Shown: one piece after another, positions 1-7,086 of the stretch
Numbering within the stretch: position 1 is the stretch's first letter
Layout: every line of letters starts with the position of its first letter
Assembly: GCA_903847195.1 (NCBI GenBank)
Contig: CAINCZ010000047.1
Span: 1-41,366, forward strand
From: an uncultured Acidobacteriota bacterium
GTDB lineage: Bacteria > Acidobacteriota > Terriglobia > Terriglobales > CAINCZ01
DNA length: 41,366 nt
Direction of reading: 5' to 3'
Position numbers and translations under genes: made by a program
Notes under the pieces: generated by a model
The model's input: the letters and a program-made list of their open reading frames with translations, nothing else
Databases searched by the model: none
What the model was told of the DNA's origin: nothing

Positions 1-558
1 CGGCCGCTGCTCTTCCTCATCCTGGGTACGCAAAAAGGCCCAGGTGGAGATCGTGATAAACAGCGTCAGGATCACGTCCGGAATCACAATCCGCGTAAAC
101 AGAAACAGCCCTATGCATGTGGCAAGAAACAGCCCGGCATAAAATCCAGCCCGTTCAGAAAACGCCCACCTGCCGAAACGGAACACCACCCAGCACAACA
201 GGATTGCGGCCAGCGCGGAAGGAATTCTCGCCACCCAGTCATGCTCGCCGAGCACGGAGTACAGGCTCGCGGTGATCCAGTATTTCAGCGGAGCCTTTTC
301 GAGGAACTTCACGCCGTCCAGCCGCATGGTCACCCAGTCGCCCGAGCGAAGCATGTTGCGCGCCATCAGGGCCTGCGAGCCATCGACGTCGTCCATCAGG
401 GAAGGAGGGCTGATGATGCCAGTAAGAAAAATCACCGCCGCAAACAAAATGACAATCCACTCGTATCGGCGAGTCCAATTCGGGTTTCCCGCTGACTCCC
501 CGTTCGAGTTTGTATTCAACTGGCGTGCGGCAATCGCATTTGACTGGTCAAGGTTCAT
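1..558 (-). CDS. ArnT/PMT-like integral membrane glycosyltransferase, 3' end outside window
   Basis: This is the N-terminal 186 codons of a large membrane glycosyltransferase; the frame is open to base 1 and continues beyond the window. A hydrophilic N-terminus (about residues 1-32) is followed by a membrane helix (33-50). Next comes an acidic periplasmic-loop motif, DDVDGSQA (about 56-63), then EKAPLKYW (about 87-94) and several hydrophobic helices. The acidic residues after TM1 and the K-x-P-L-x-Y-W segment are typical of the ArnT / dolichyl-phosphate-mannose mannosyltransferase (GT-C) family, which transfers sugars from polyprenyl-phosphate donors on the periplasmic side. The acceptor cannot be told from the sequence. 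The start is the ATG at 558; no clear ribosome binding site is visible. It is divergent from galT. Confidence 0.8.
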   Translation of the reverse strand, partial: MNLDQSNAIAARQLNTNSNGESAGNPNWTRRYEWIVILFAAVIFLTGIISPPSLMDDVDGSQALMARNMLRSGDWVTMRLDGVKFLEKAPLKYWITASLYSVLGEHDWVARIPSALAAILLCWVVFRFGRWAFSERAGFYAGLFLATCIGLFLFTRIVIPDVILTLFITISTWAFLRTQDEEEQRP

Positions 559-672
559 TCAGTAAAGCCTCACCTTGCAGGTGAATCAGATTGCGTCGAC
601 TCCGTAGCGCGTGCTCCAGCCCTCGCCGCAGCCGCAACGCCACGGGCAGGCCCGGTGGCAGCCAACTCTGTT

Positions 673-701
673 CTGACACTTGGTTCTGCCCTTTATTTTA
701 T
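673..701 (+). promoter_or_regulatory. candidate promoter for galT
   Basis: CTGACA (673-678) and TTTTAT (696-701) are separated by 17 bases in the divergent gap between the glycosyltransferase and galT. A second -10-like TACAAT lies at 838-843 without a well-spaced -35. If that one is used, translation must begin at 902 rather than at the ATG at 842. The rest of the 559-901 gap shows nothing recognisable. Confidence 0.3.
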
Positions 702-901
702 CGCATGCCTGCGCCCTTCCCGAGTGCATATGCGTTGTAGGTGAGGTCCCCGGAAAATGGCCTCGGCAGGATATTCGGCTGCGCCCAATCCATTTTTTGC
801 GCGGCCGGGGTTGCGCTCGAACATCTCGACGCTGCGTTACAATGACCATACAAAGCTCGGAGCGCAGTTCGCCCGAAGCCTGCGGAACGGGGTTACTGAG
901 C

Positions 902-1939
902 ATGCCGGAACTGCGAAAAGATCCCATCGTAGGTCGCTGGGTCATCATCTCCACCGACCGTGCCAAGCGTCCGACCGACTTCATCCGCGACCGGGTGAAG
1001 CTGAAGGGTGGGTTCTGCCCGTTCTGCTACGGCAACGAGAGCAAGACTCCCTCCGAAATTCTCGCCTTCCGCCCCAACCCCAGCGGAGGACCGCCACGCG
1101 CCAAGGATGCTCCCGGCTGGACCGTGCGCGTGGTGCCCAACAAGTTCCCCGCGCTCGGCATCGAGGGCACCCTCGGACGCCAGGCCGAGGGCATGTTCGA
1201 CAAGATGAACGGCATCGGCGCGCACGAGGTCATCGTCGAAACGCCCGACCATAACCTCTCTCTCGGCGACCTGCCGGAGAAGCAGATCGAGGACGTGCTC
1301 AGGGCCTTTCGCGACCGCATCCTAGACCTGCGCCAGGACAAGCGCTTCAAGTACATCCTGATCTTCAAGAACCACGGCGAAGCCGCCGGCGCATCGCTTG
1401 AGCACTCCCACTCTCAACTCATTGCACTGCCCATCATCCCGCGGCGTGTCACCGAGGAACTGGAAGGCGCCAAGCAGTATTACATCTACAAGGAGCGCTG
1501 CGTATTCTGCGACATCATCCGGCAGGAGTTAGAGGCTGGCGTGCGCGTCGTGAGCGAAAACGAACACTTCCTGACCATTGCGCCCTATGCGCCGCGCTTC
1601 CCATTCGAGACCTGGCTGCTGCCCAAGCGCCACGAGTCGGCGTTTGAGAACTCCTCGACACAGATGTTCGACGGCCTCGCGCGCGCCCTCAAGGACCTGC
1701 TCACCCGGGCCGAGCGCGTGCTCGATAATCCTGCTTACAACCTGATAATCCACAGCGCACCCGTGCAGGACGCGAATCTCGATCATTACCACTGGCATAT
1801 CGAGTTCATGCCCAAGCTGACCAAGACTGCCGGCTTCGAGTGGGGCACCGGCTTCTACATCAACCCGACACCGCCGGAAGAGGCGGTCCGCTACCTGCGT
1901 GCCGCGCTCGACCCGGTTGCCGAGTCCAAGGGCCGCTGA
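902..1939 (+). CDS. galT: galactose-1-phosphate uridylyltransferase
   Basis: A 345-residue HIT-superfamily nucleotidyltransferase of normal GalT length. GalT exchanges UMP between UDP-glucose and galactose-1-phosphate in the Leloir pathway in the cytoplasm. Visible hallmarks are the N-terminal RKDPIVGRWVIIS and CPFCYGNE (first CxxC), the active-site segment EHSHSQL (HxHxQ type), a second CxxC (CVFCDII) and the C-terminal histidine cluster NLDHYHWHIEF. The frame is open upstream to about 680, and an ATG at 842 is also possible. I chose the ATG at 902 because conserved family sequence begins there (MPELRKDP) and a GGGG lies upstream. No galK or galE is seen beside it. A hairpin follows the stop codon. 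Confidence 0.93.
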   Translation: MPELRKDPIVGRWVIISTDRAKRPTDFIRDRVKLKGGFCPFCYGNESKTPSEILAFRPNPSGGPPRAKDAPGWTVRVVPNKFPALGIEGTLGRQAEGMFDKMNGIGAHEVIVETPDHNLSLGDLPEKQIEDVLRAFRDRILDLRQDKRFKYILIFKNHGEAAGASLEHSHSQLIALPIIPRRVTEELEGAKQYYIYKERCVFCDIIRQELEAGVRVVSENEHFLTIAPYAPRFPFETWLLPKRHESAFENSSTQMFDGLARALKDLLTRAERVLDNPAYNLIIHSAPVQDANLDHYHWHIEFMPKLTKTAGFEWGTGFYINPTPPEEAVRYLRAALDPVAESKGR

Positions 1940-1962
1940 AACACTTCCTTAAGAAACTACCC

Positions 1963-1993
1963 GCCCCACGTCCGCTGATCACGAACGTGGGGC
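1963..1993. terminator. hairpin between convergent galT and cysE
   Basis: A perfect 9-bp inverted repeat, GCCCCACGT / ACGTGGGGC, with a 13-base loop sits 23 bases after galT. It is followed on + by ATTTGCTTT and on - by a weak T-containing tail (GGGTAGTTTCTT). It is probably a bidirectional, imperfect intrinsic terminator. It also belongs to the GCCCCA...TGGGGC palindrome type seen again near 38.6 kb. Confidence 0.6.
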
Positions 1994-2070
1994 ATTTGCT
2001 TTCGATCTCGATTCACACAATTCGCAGCCGGCGTTTTAAACCGGCTCAACGCAGAATGCCGCCATTTGCG

Positions 2071-2826
2071 TCAGATGTAATACTCAATCTCCGCGTCCAC
2101 CTTCTGCACCGCGTAATCCGGATACGTGTCGCGCCCCCCTTCCAGATCGCGCACGCGCGCGTTTAACTCCTGGATGCGGTCGATCACGGCGTTGAGCGCC
2201 TCCGAAAGCGGATCGTTGATCTGCTTAGGATCGACGATCACCACCCGCTTGCCGTGGTGCAGCACGATGTGTCCCGGCACGCCGACCACCGTCGAATCGT
2301 CCGGCACGTCACGCAGCACCACCGATCCCGCGCCGATGCGGCAGTTCTGTCCGATCGTGATGTTGCCCAGCACCTTTGCGCCTGCGCCAATCACCACGTT
2401 GCTGCGCACCGTGGGATGCCGCTTGCCCTTCTCCTTGCCCGTACCGCCCAGCGTAACGCCCTGGTAGAGGGTCACGTCGTCGCCCACGATCGATGTCTCG
2501 CCGATCACCACGCCCATGCCATGGTCGACGAACATTCGATGGCCGATCTGTGCCGCCGGGTGAATCTCGATCCCCGTGAAAAGCCGCGCCACTTGCGACA
2601 GCCAGCGCGCTGCCAGATGGTAGTTGCGGTTCCACAGCCAGTGATTGATGCGGTATGTCCAGATCGCGTGCAGGCCGGAGTAGCAGAGGAAAACCTCCAG
2701 CTTGCCCGTCGCCGCCGGGTCGCGCTCGAAGACCGCAGCTACATCTTCACGAATCGACTCGAACAGCCCGATCGGCTTCACCACCGGCTCAGGTGCCGCC
2801 TCTCGCGATATCGAAGTTGCCGTCAT
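2071..2826 (-). CDS. cysE: serine O-acetyltransferase
   Basis: A 251-residue left-handed beta-helix acetyltransferase that makes O-acetylserine from serine and acetyl-CoA, the substrate of the adjacent CysK. An N-terminal helical region (about residues 15-90) precedes the conserved [22 protein letters not shown] stretch, here split: the active-site DHG is near 101-103, followed by the hexapeptide repeats ([16 protein letters not shown]) and the GVPGHIV end of the helix. The C-terminal tail (about 200-251) is longer than in minimal SATs and ends in EIEYYI. A terminal Ile is the residue many SATs use to dock into the CysK active site, so a cysteine synthase complex is plausible. The start codon overlaps the cysK stop as ATGA, indicating translational coupling. 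Confidence 0.95.
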   Translation of the reverse strand: MTATSISREAAPEPVVKPIGLFESIREDVAAVFERDPAATGKLEVFLCYSGLHAIWTYRINHWLWNRNYHLAARWLSQVARLFTGIEIHPAAQIGHRMFVDHGMGVVIGETSIVGDDVTLYQGVTLGGTGKEKGKRHPTVRSNVVIGAGAKVLGNITIGQNCRIGAGSVVLRDVPDDSTVVGVPGHIVLHHGKRVVIVDPKQINDPLSEALNAVIDRIQELNARVRDLEGGRDTYPDYAVQKVDAEIEYYI

Positions 2827-3788
2827 ACGGACACCGTCTCCAGTTCCAGCGTCTCGCGCCGCAGATTGTCAAACAACACGCTGGTCAAGTAGCGCTCGCC
2901 AAAGTCGGGCAGCACCACCACAATCAGCTTGCCCCGGTTCTCTTCATGCTTCGCAACCTGCAGGGCCGCCACCACGGCGGCGCCAGCCGAAATGCCAACC
3001 AGCAGGCCGTCTTCTTTCGCCAACCGCCGCGCCATGTCAATCGAGTCGTCGTTGCTCACGCGGATCACCTCGTCCACCAGGCTCTTGTCGAGGTTGTCCG
3101 GGATGAACCCGGCGCCTATGCCTTGAATTTTGTGCGGACCCGGCGCCCCGCCCGAGATAACCGGACTGTCTGCCGGTTCCACGGCAATCGCCTTGAAATC
3201 AGGCTTCTTCGACTTGATATAGCGCGCTACGCCAGTCAGCGTTCCGCCGGTACCCACGCCCGCCACGAATATGTCCACCTTGCCGTCCGTGTCCTCCCAG
3301 ATTTCAGGACCGGTGGTCTTGAAGTGAATCTCCGGATTTGCAGGATTCGAAAACTGCTGCAGCATGTGCGCGCCCTTGGTCGAGCGCACAATCTCTTCGG
3401 CCTTGGCGATGGCGCCCTTCATGCCCTTTGCGCCCGGCGTCAGCACCAGGTCAGCCCCAAAGGCCCGCAGCAGCACGCGCCGCTCCGTGCTCATCGTGTC
3501 GGGCATCGTCAGGATCAGCTTGTATCCCTTCACGGCCGCCACGAAGGCCAGCGCGATCCCGGTATTCCCGCTCGTCGGCTCTACCAACACCGTGCACTGC
3601 GGGTTGATCTTTCCTTCGCGCTCGGCCGCCTCGATCATCGCGGCGCCGATGCGGTCTTTTACGCTGTTGCACGGATTGAAGCTCTCCAGCTTCGCGGCCA
3701 CCGTCGCCACCGCCCCCTCCGCAACCCGGTTCAGTCGCACCAGCGGTGTATGGCCAATCAGTTCCGTAACTTGGTTCGCTATCTTCAT
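2823..3788 (-). CDS. cysK: cysteine synthase (O-acetylserine sulfhydrylase)
   Basis: A 321-residue PLP enzyme that converts O-acetylserine and sulfide to cysteine in the cytoplasm. Lys44 in [11 protein letters not shown] is the PLP Schiff-base lysine. EPTSGNTG (about 69-76) is the substrate-binding loop and GVGTGGT holds the PLP phosphate. Length and motifs are those of CysK/Cys[11 protein letters not shown] is the CysK-like form. The start ATG at 3788 is preceded by a strong ribosome binding site (AAGGAG, 8 bases upstream). It is first in a two-gene operon with cysE. A short cysteine-rich leader ORF and a hairpin/T-run lie in the 5' leader, suggesting control by cysteine supply (see the separate entries). 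Confidence 0.95.
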   Translation of the reverse strand: MKIANQVTELIGHTPLVRLNRVAEGAVATVAAKLESFNPCNSVKDRIGAAMIEAAEREGKINPQCTVLVEPTSGNTGIALAFVAAVKGYKLILTMPDTMSTERRVLLRAFGADLVLTPGAKGMKGAIAKAEEIVRSTKGAHMLQQFSNPANPEIHFKTTGPEIWEDTDGKVDIFVAGVGTGGTLTGVARYIKSKKPDFKAIAVEPADSPVISGGAPGPHKIQGIGAGFIPDNLDKSLVDEVIRVSNDDSIDMARRLAKEDGLLVGISAGAAVVAALQVAKHEENRGKLIVVVLPDFGERYLTSVLFDNLRRETLELETVSV

Positions 3789-3826
3789 GGAAGAACTCCT
3801 TAAGATTGCCTTCTTTGTTGGGATGC

Positions 3827-3853
3827 AAAAAACCAGGCGAACGCAGAGTGCGT
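3827..3853 (-). promoter_or_regulatory. hairpin plus T-run between the leader ORF and cysK
   Basis: On the minus strand the leader ORF stop codon runs directly into a 5-bp hairpin, ACGCA-CTC-TGCGT (3853-3841; 6 bp if a G-U pair is counted). Eight bases later comes TTTTTT (3832-3827). The stem is short and the T-run is displaced, so it is not a convincing standalone terminator. It could be a pause or attenuation element that depends on ribosome position in the leader ORF. The GCTTCCT inside the leader ORF can also pair weakly with the AGGAG of cysK, giving an alternative sequestration model. Both roles are inference. Confidence 0.4.
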
Positions 3854-3921
3854 CAACAACAACACAGGCAGGAAGCGGTGCAGAACCAGAGAGCCGTCGC
3901 GATTTGTCGTTCGCTGTTCAC
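3853..3921 (-). CDS. putative cysteine-rich leader peptide (22 aa) upstream of cysK-cysE
   Basis: A GTG-initiated 22-codon frame with a TGA stop, 64 bases before the cysK ATG on the same strand. It begins [12 protein letters not shown] and ends [10 protein letters not shown], so cysteine codons fall at positions 14, 18, 20, 21 and 22, with three TGT codons immediately before the stop. A run of codons for the pathway's end product just ahead of its biosynthetic genes is the classic layout of an attenuation leader. Polycysteine upstream ORFs acting as cysteine-responsive attenuators are known in mycobacteria. There is no Shine-Dalgarno. A TCTAAT at 3943-3938 would place the transcript start about 8-11 bases before the GTG, making it nearly leaderless. 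The caveat is that the TGTTGTTGTTG stretch is low-complexity and could code for cysteine by chance. I do not know of an acidobacterial precedent. Confidence 0.5.
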   Translation of the reverse strand: MNSERQIATALWFCTASCLCCC

Positions 3922-3937
3922 GGTAATTGAGGGCTAC

Positions 3938-4020
3938 ATTAGAAAAGATACGCCCCCTTAACCCCGGGATGCAATATTTACCCTGGTCGCCTTCATAATT
4001 GCAAATTTCAAGAAGGCCAA
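3938..4020 (-). promoter_or_regulatory. candidate promoters for the cys leader-cysK-cysE transcript
   Basis: Two options are visible on the minus strand. TCTAAT (3943-3938) is a good -10 but has no matching -35, so it would need an activator; it puts the start just ahead of the leader GTG. TTGGCC (4020-4015) with a 17-base spacer to TATGAA (3997-3992) would give a leader of about 195 bases. The 4021-4206 remainder of the gap shows nothing I recognise, including no SAM riboswitch or T-box. Confidence 0.3.
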
Positions 4021-4206
4021 GCTCCCAGCCTGAGAATGGCGTTGATTATCTTTATGCTATTCCATCATTCGCTAACATCCAGCCGGCAGGAATGTTTTGA
4101 AGTCGCTCCGCACCCAACCGCCCTGTCCTCTTCACCCTCCTGCGCCATCATGAAGCCTTCTCCGTTCCTGCATCGGGTGCAAACATCAAAAGCCTGAGCC
4201 AATGAA

Positions 4207-4231
4207 AAGCCCGGGCTGTGCGCCCGGGCTT
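4207..4231 (-). terminator. intrinsic terminator of the eRF1-like operon
   Basis: A perfect 10-bp stem, AAGCCCGGGC / GCCCGGGCTT, with a 5-base loop lies 18 bases after the stop of the eRF1-like gene. On the minus strand it is followed by TTCATT, so the stem ends in a TTTT run. Confidence 0.75.
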
Positions 4232-4249
4232 CGCCGACAAAGACTCAGC

Positions 4250-5401
4250 CTATCCGGCCTGCTGCATCACGTTCGTGTTCTGGTCGGCACGGAAGCGCAA
4301 CAACGCTGCCACGTTGCCGATCTTCTCGAACTCCTCGTCGGGTGGGATGTGCACGATCTCAATGCCTTTGCGCACCGCTGCCCCCAGCAGCACATCCGTC
4401 ACGTCTTCGATCACGCGCGTGGCTGCGCCGCAGGTCGGGCAATCGCCGCTGATTTTCAGCGGGTCCACATGCCCGCAGTTGGTGCACTCCACCGCAGGCG
4501 CGGCAAAGTCCTCGCCGAGCAGCAGCGTCTGCACTTCGCCAGCCTCAAGCGAGCGCAGCACGCGCTTGATACCCAGGGCGCCCAACCCTTTGGCCTTGGC
4601 TTCGTCCTGCACCTTGCCGACCAGCTCTCGGCGCCGGCGCTCGCGAAATTCGCTCAGCACCCGTTCGGACTCCTGCTGCACCGCATCCGCGCTCATCGCC
4701 GACGACTCGGGAACAAAGCGCCCGATCAGCTTTGCCTTGGCGTAGGTGTGCAGATGGGGCTCCAGTTCCGACCAGGTTTCATCGCGGCAGCCAATGATCA
4801 GCCGGTCATAAGTCGGCTGTTGTAATCGTTCGGCCATGCGCTTGAAATGGTGGATGGCTTCGTGTTCCACATGGCGCTCGGCATGGCCCGCGTCATAGCC
4901 GGCAAAGCCGTCGCTGCGCGCGCGCCGCGGCACATCGGACTCGAACGCCTCTTTCTCCCGCATTTCGCCCATCCACAACTCAAACAGCCGAAACCGTTTC
5001 CTCCCCGTAAGCGCAATCGCCACCCGCGGCAGCAGCGCTGCGATCGCCGTCAGCGGACGCAACCGCAGGCACCGGCCCACACTCGCCTGCGTCGCCGCCA
5101 GGCGCGGCGGCAGGTTGTATTCCCGCCAGAAGTTCTTCGCCGAGCATGCGTAAATTGCCTTGGCCTGGCGTCCGTTCCCCTGCAGTTGCTCCACCATCGC
5201 CAGGATGCGCTCCAGGTCCTGGCACGCGCTCTTGTTCTTCTCGGCCTGCTGGATTGCCTGCCGCACCACGTCGCGCACGCGAATTCCCTCTTCGCGATGC
5301 GATCTGTTCTGCGGTATCCCTGGCTGAAAGTAAAAGGTCACGGCGCAATTCTCAGGCGACTCAAACTGTGCCAATTCGATAATGTTCTCGCGGGTAATCA
5401 T
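4250..5401 (-). CDS. bacterial archaeo-eukaryotic release-factor-like protein (baeRF type)
   Basis: A 383-residue protein that I match to the bacterial eRF1-like (baeRF) families, most like family 10. The N-terminal part (about residues 1-130) precedes an eRF1 domain-2-like segment ending YDRLIIGCRDE...LHTYAKAKLIGRF. After that comes a charged helical linker (ESERVLSEFRERRRREL). The domain-3 (L7Ae-like) region carries a zinc-ribbon insert, CTNC...CPTC (about 305-327), as in archaeal aRF1. No GGQ peptidyl-hydrolysis motif is present, so canonical termination is unlikely; ribosome rescue or quality control is the usual inference for these families. The frame is open upstream to 5647, but that would overlap the preceding gene. 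I chose ATG 5401 because it has GAGAGG 8 bases upstream and family-like sequence begins there. It lies 28 bases after the HPF-like gene. Confidence 0.7.
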   Translation of the reverse strand: MITRENIIELAQFESPENCAVTFYFQPGIPQNRSHREEGIRVRDVVRQAIQQAEKNKSACQDLERILAMVEQLQGNGRQAKAIYACSAKNFWREYNLPPRLAATQASVGRCLRLRPLTAIAALLPRVAIALTGRKRFRLFELWMGEMREKEAFESDVPRRARSDGFAGYDAGHAERHVEHEAIHHFKRMAERLQQPTYDRLIIGCRDETWSELEPHLHTYAKAKLIGRFVPESSAMSADAVQQESERVLSEFRERRRRELVGKVQDEAKAKGLGALGIKRVLRSLEAGEVQTLLLGEDFAAPAVECTNCGHVDPLKISGDCPTCGAATRVIEDVTDVLLGAAVRKGIEIVHIPPDEEFEKIGNVAALLRFRADQNTNVMQQAG

Positions 5402-5429
5402 CCGGAATACCTCTCTCGCCAGACCGTTT

Positions 5430-5759
5430 TCAGGCGATCTTGGTGTGTTGGAGCAGCTTGTCTTTCCATTCACTGCGCATGGGCGTGGATTTGCGCAGGG
5501 GTTCGCGCGCGGCAAGGATGGAATGCCGCACCGGGTCGGGGGTACGATCGCCGATGGCAGCGATCTCTTCGGGGGGTAGACCTTCGACAGCGCAAAGCAG
5601 GAATGCTTCGCTGTTCTGCCGCTCGGATCCCGGCAGAGCGGCCTCAATCTGTTGCCCGGCCGCTGCCTGCAGCCTGCGGCGCACCTGCTCTACTTGCTGA
5701 TTGATTTCTTGTTCCAGGTCGGGAGTCTTGCCCAGCTTGTAACTTACGTGGACGTTCAT
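5430..5759 (-). CDS. short HPF-like / sigma-region-4-like chimeric protein
   Basis: 109 residues. The N-terminus, MNVHVSYKLGKTPDLEQEI followed by NQQVEQVRRRLQ, resembles the first strand and first helix of ribosome hibernation factor HPF/RaiA. The rest of the HPF fold is missing. The protein instead continues after a short linker into AFLLCAVEGLPPEEIAAI and PDPVRHSILAAREPLRKS, which reads like the helix-turn-helix of sigma-70 region 4 (EGxxxxEIAxxxxxxxxxVxxxxxxAR). Longer acidobacterial proteins joining these two parts may exist; this would be a compact or internally deleted version. The frame is open upstream to 5912, but ATG 5759 begins the HPF-like sequence and has GAGG 8 bases upstream. 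It is the first gene of a two-gene operon with the eRF1-like protein, so a role around stalled or resting ribosomes is plausible but unproven. Confidence 0.6.
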   Translation of the reverse strand: MNVHVSYKLGKTPDLEQEINQQVEQVRRRLQAAAGQQIEAALPGSERQNSEAFLLCAVEGLPPEEIAAIGDRTPDPVRHSILAAREPLRKSTPMRSEWKDKLLQHTKIA

Positions 5760-5863
5760 GCGAGCCTCGGAGGAGACGTATTCCGTGTGGCTGCGTCCCG
5801 CAAACCCTATACCTGACAACCTAGAAGCAATCGCCCCGCTGGGCGTTGCCACCAGTGCATCCG

Positions 5864-5892
5864 AATACACACCTAAATCGCTGCGAGTGCAA
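5864..5892 (-). promoter_or_regulatory. predicted promoter of the HPF-like / eRF1-like operon
   Basis: On the minus strand TTGCAC (5892-5887), a 17-base spacer and TGTATT (5869-5864) make a good sigma-70 match about 100 bases ahead of the ATG at 5759. Confidence 0.45.
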
Positions 5893-6041
5893 TAATTTGG
5901 GCATTCCGGCAAGGCAGGATCGGCCCACTTCGGGAAGGCGCAGCCGGCTTCCCGGCCAACCGGACCGTTGTGAGTGCGACTTACCCGGAAATAAGCGCCC
6001 CCGGTCGTTCCTTAATGTGAGGAAAAAGAGTGCTTGGCGCG

Positions 6042-6061
6042 GTTCGCCTCTTGTTCGCCTC
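6042..6061. repeat. short tandem direct repeat
   Basis: GTTCGCCTC occurs twice (6042-6050 and 6053-6061) with an 11-base period, just downstream of the UbiA-family gene. The rest of the 5893-6088 gap shows nothing recognisable. Confidence 0.5.
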
Positions 6062-6088
6062 TGGAGCGGTGCGCCGTGCCCCCGGGCG

Positions 6089-6952
6089 TTAACGGCGGAT
6101 CAGGATGTCTGCCGCCATAAACACGAACAACAGCACCGACACGATTCCGTTCAGCGTAAAAAACGCCGCATTGAGCCGGCTCAGGTCGTCATGGCTGACG
6201 ATGGAGTGCTCGTAGACCAGCAGCGCGGAAAACAGCACCACGCCGACCCAGGCGATGGCTCCCATGTGGAAGACGATCAGCGCACCTGCCAGAGAGAGGA
6301 CGGTAAGCGCGTGCGCTGCCTTGCCGGCCAGCAGCGCGTTGCGGATACCGTAGAAACGCGGAATGGAATGAAGTCCGCGCTTGTTGTCATACTCAACATC
6401 CTGGCAGGCATACAGCAAGTCGAAACCGCCCACCCAAAACGTCACCGCCGCTACCAGCAGCAGCACGCGCACGTCCAGCGTACCCCGCACCGCGATCCAT
6501 GCGCCGGCGGGAGGAATCGCGTCGGAAAATCCCAGCCAGAGGTGCGACCACCGGGTAAAGCGCTTCGTGTACGAGTACGCCAGCAGCACGACCAGCGTCA
6601 CCGGCGACAGGATCAGGCAAAGCCGGTTCAACTGCGCCGCGGCAAAGATGAACAACACGCACGAAACCACGACAAACGCGGTCACGAACTGCCGCGTCAG
6701 CAGCCCTGCAGGAAGCGCGCGTCCACGGGTACGAGGATTCTCGGCATCATAGCGGGCATCCACCAGCCGATTGAACGCCATCGCCGCCGAGCGCGCCGCC
6801 ACCATCGCCACCACGATCCACCCCAGCTGCCACAGCGTGGGTACGCCGCGCGCCGCCAGCATCGCCCCGAGCAGCGCGAAGGGCAGCGCGAAGATCGAGT
6901 GCTCCCACTTGATCATCTCCAGCGTGGTGCCGACATTGCGCAGGATCGCCAT
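6089..6952 (-). CDS. UbiA-family prenyltransferase (4-hydroxybenzoate polyprenyltransferase-like; possibly MqnP)
   Basis: A 287-residue membrane prenyltransferase with about eight or nine hydrophobic helices. The first aspartate motif is NRLVDARYD (N61, D65, D69) and the second is DVEYD (D185, D189). These bind the Mg-diphosphate of the prenyl donor. The ENPRTRGRALP and LAYSYTKRFT segments match the UbiA / MqnP-like branch that prenylates an aromatic ring for quinone synthesis. In a menaquinone-using acidobacterium the futalosine-pathway enzyme MqnP is the likelier role, but no other mqn gene is here. A TTG start at 6982 with GGGGAG upstream would add 10 residues. I chose ATG 6952 because the family's usual N-terminus starts there. 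It follows tamB by 134 bases on the same strand. Confidence 0.85.
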   Translation of the reverse strand: MAILRNVGTTLEMIKWEHSIFALPFALLGAMLAARGVPTLWQLGWIVVAMVAARSAAMAFNRLVDARYDAENPRTRGRALPAGLLTRQFVTAFVVVSCVLFIFAAAQLNRLCLILSPVTLVVLLAYSYTKRFTRWSHLWLGFSDAIPPAGAWIAVRGTLDVRVLLLVAAVTFWVGGFDLLYACQDVEYDNKRGLHSIPRFYGIRNALLAGKAAHALTVLSLAGALIVFHMGAIAWVGVVLFSALLVYEHSIVSHDDLSRLNAAFFTLNGIVSVLLFVFMAADILIRR

Positions 6953-7086
6953 TTCAGTCGCCGTTCTGGGTCCAGCCCCCAACTCCCCACCTCATATCAG
7001 TTGATTGCCGTGATGCCGCCCGCAGCGGCTCACCTCGTCATGAACATACCACGCCCGCCGCAGCTTTCGCAGGAAGCGCAGTCGCC

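Noticed and set aside
2655..3803. Long plus-strand open frame over cysE/cysK
   Set aside because: It lies opposite two clearly conserved genes and has an Arg/His/Gln-rich composition typical of antisense frames in GC-rich DNA.
3789..4206. SAM riboswitch or T-box in the cysK leader
   Set aside because: No conserved core of either element could be seen on the minus strand; the cysteine-rich leader ORF explains the region better.
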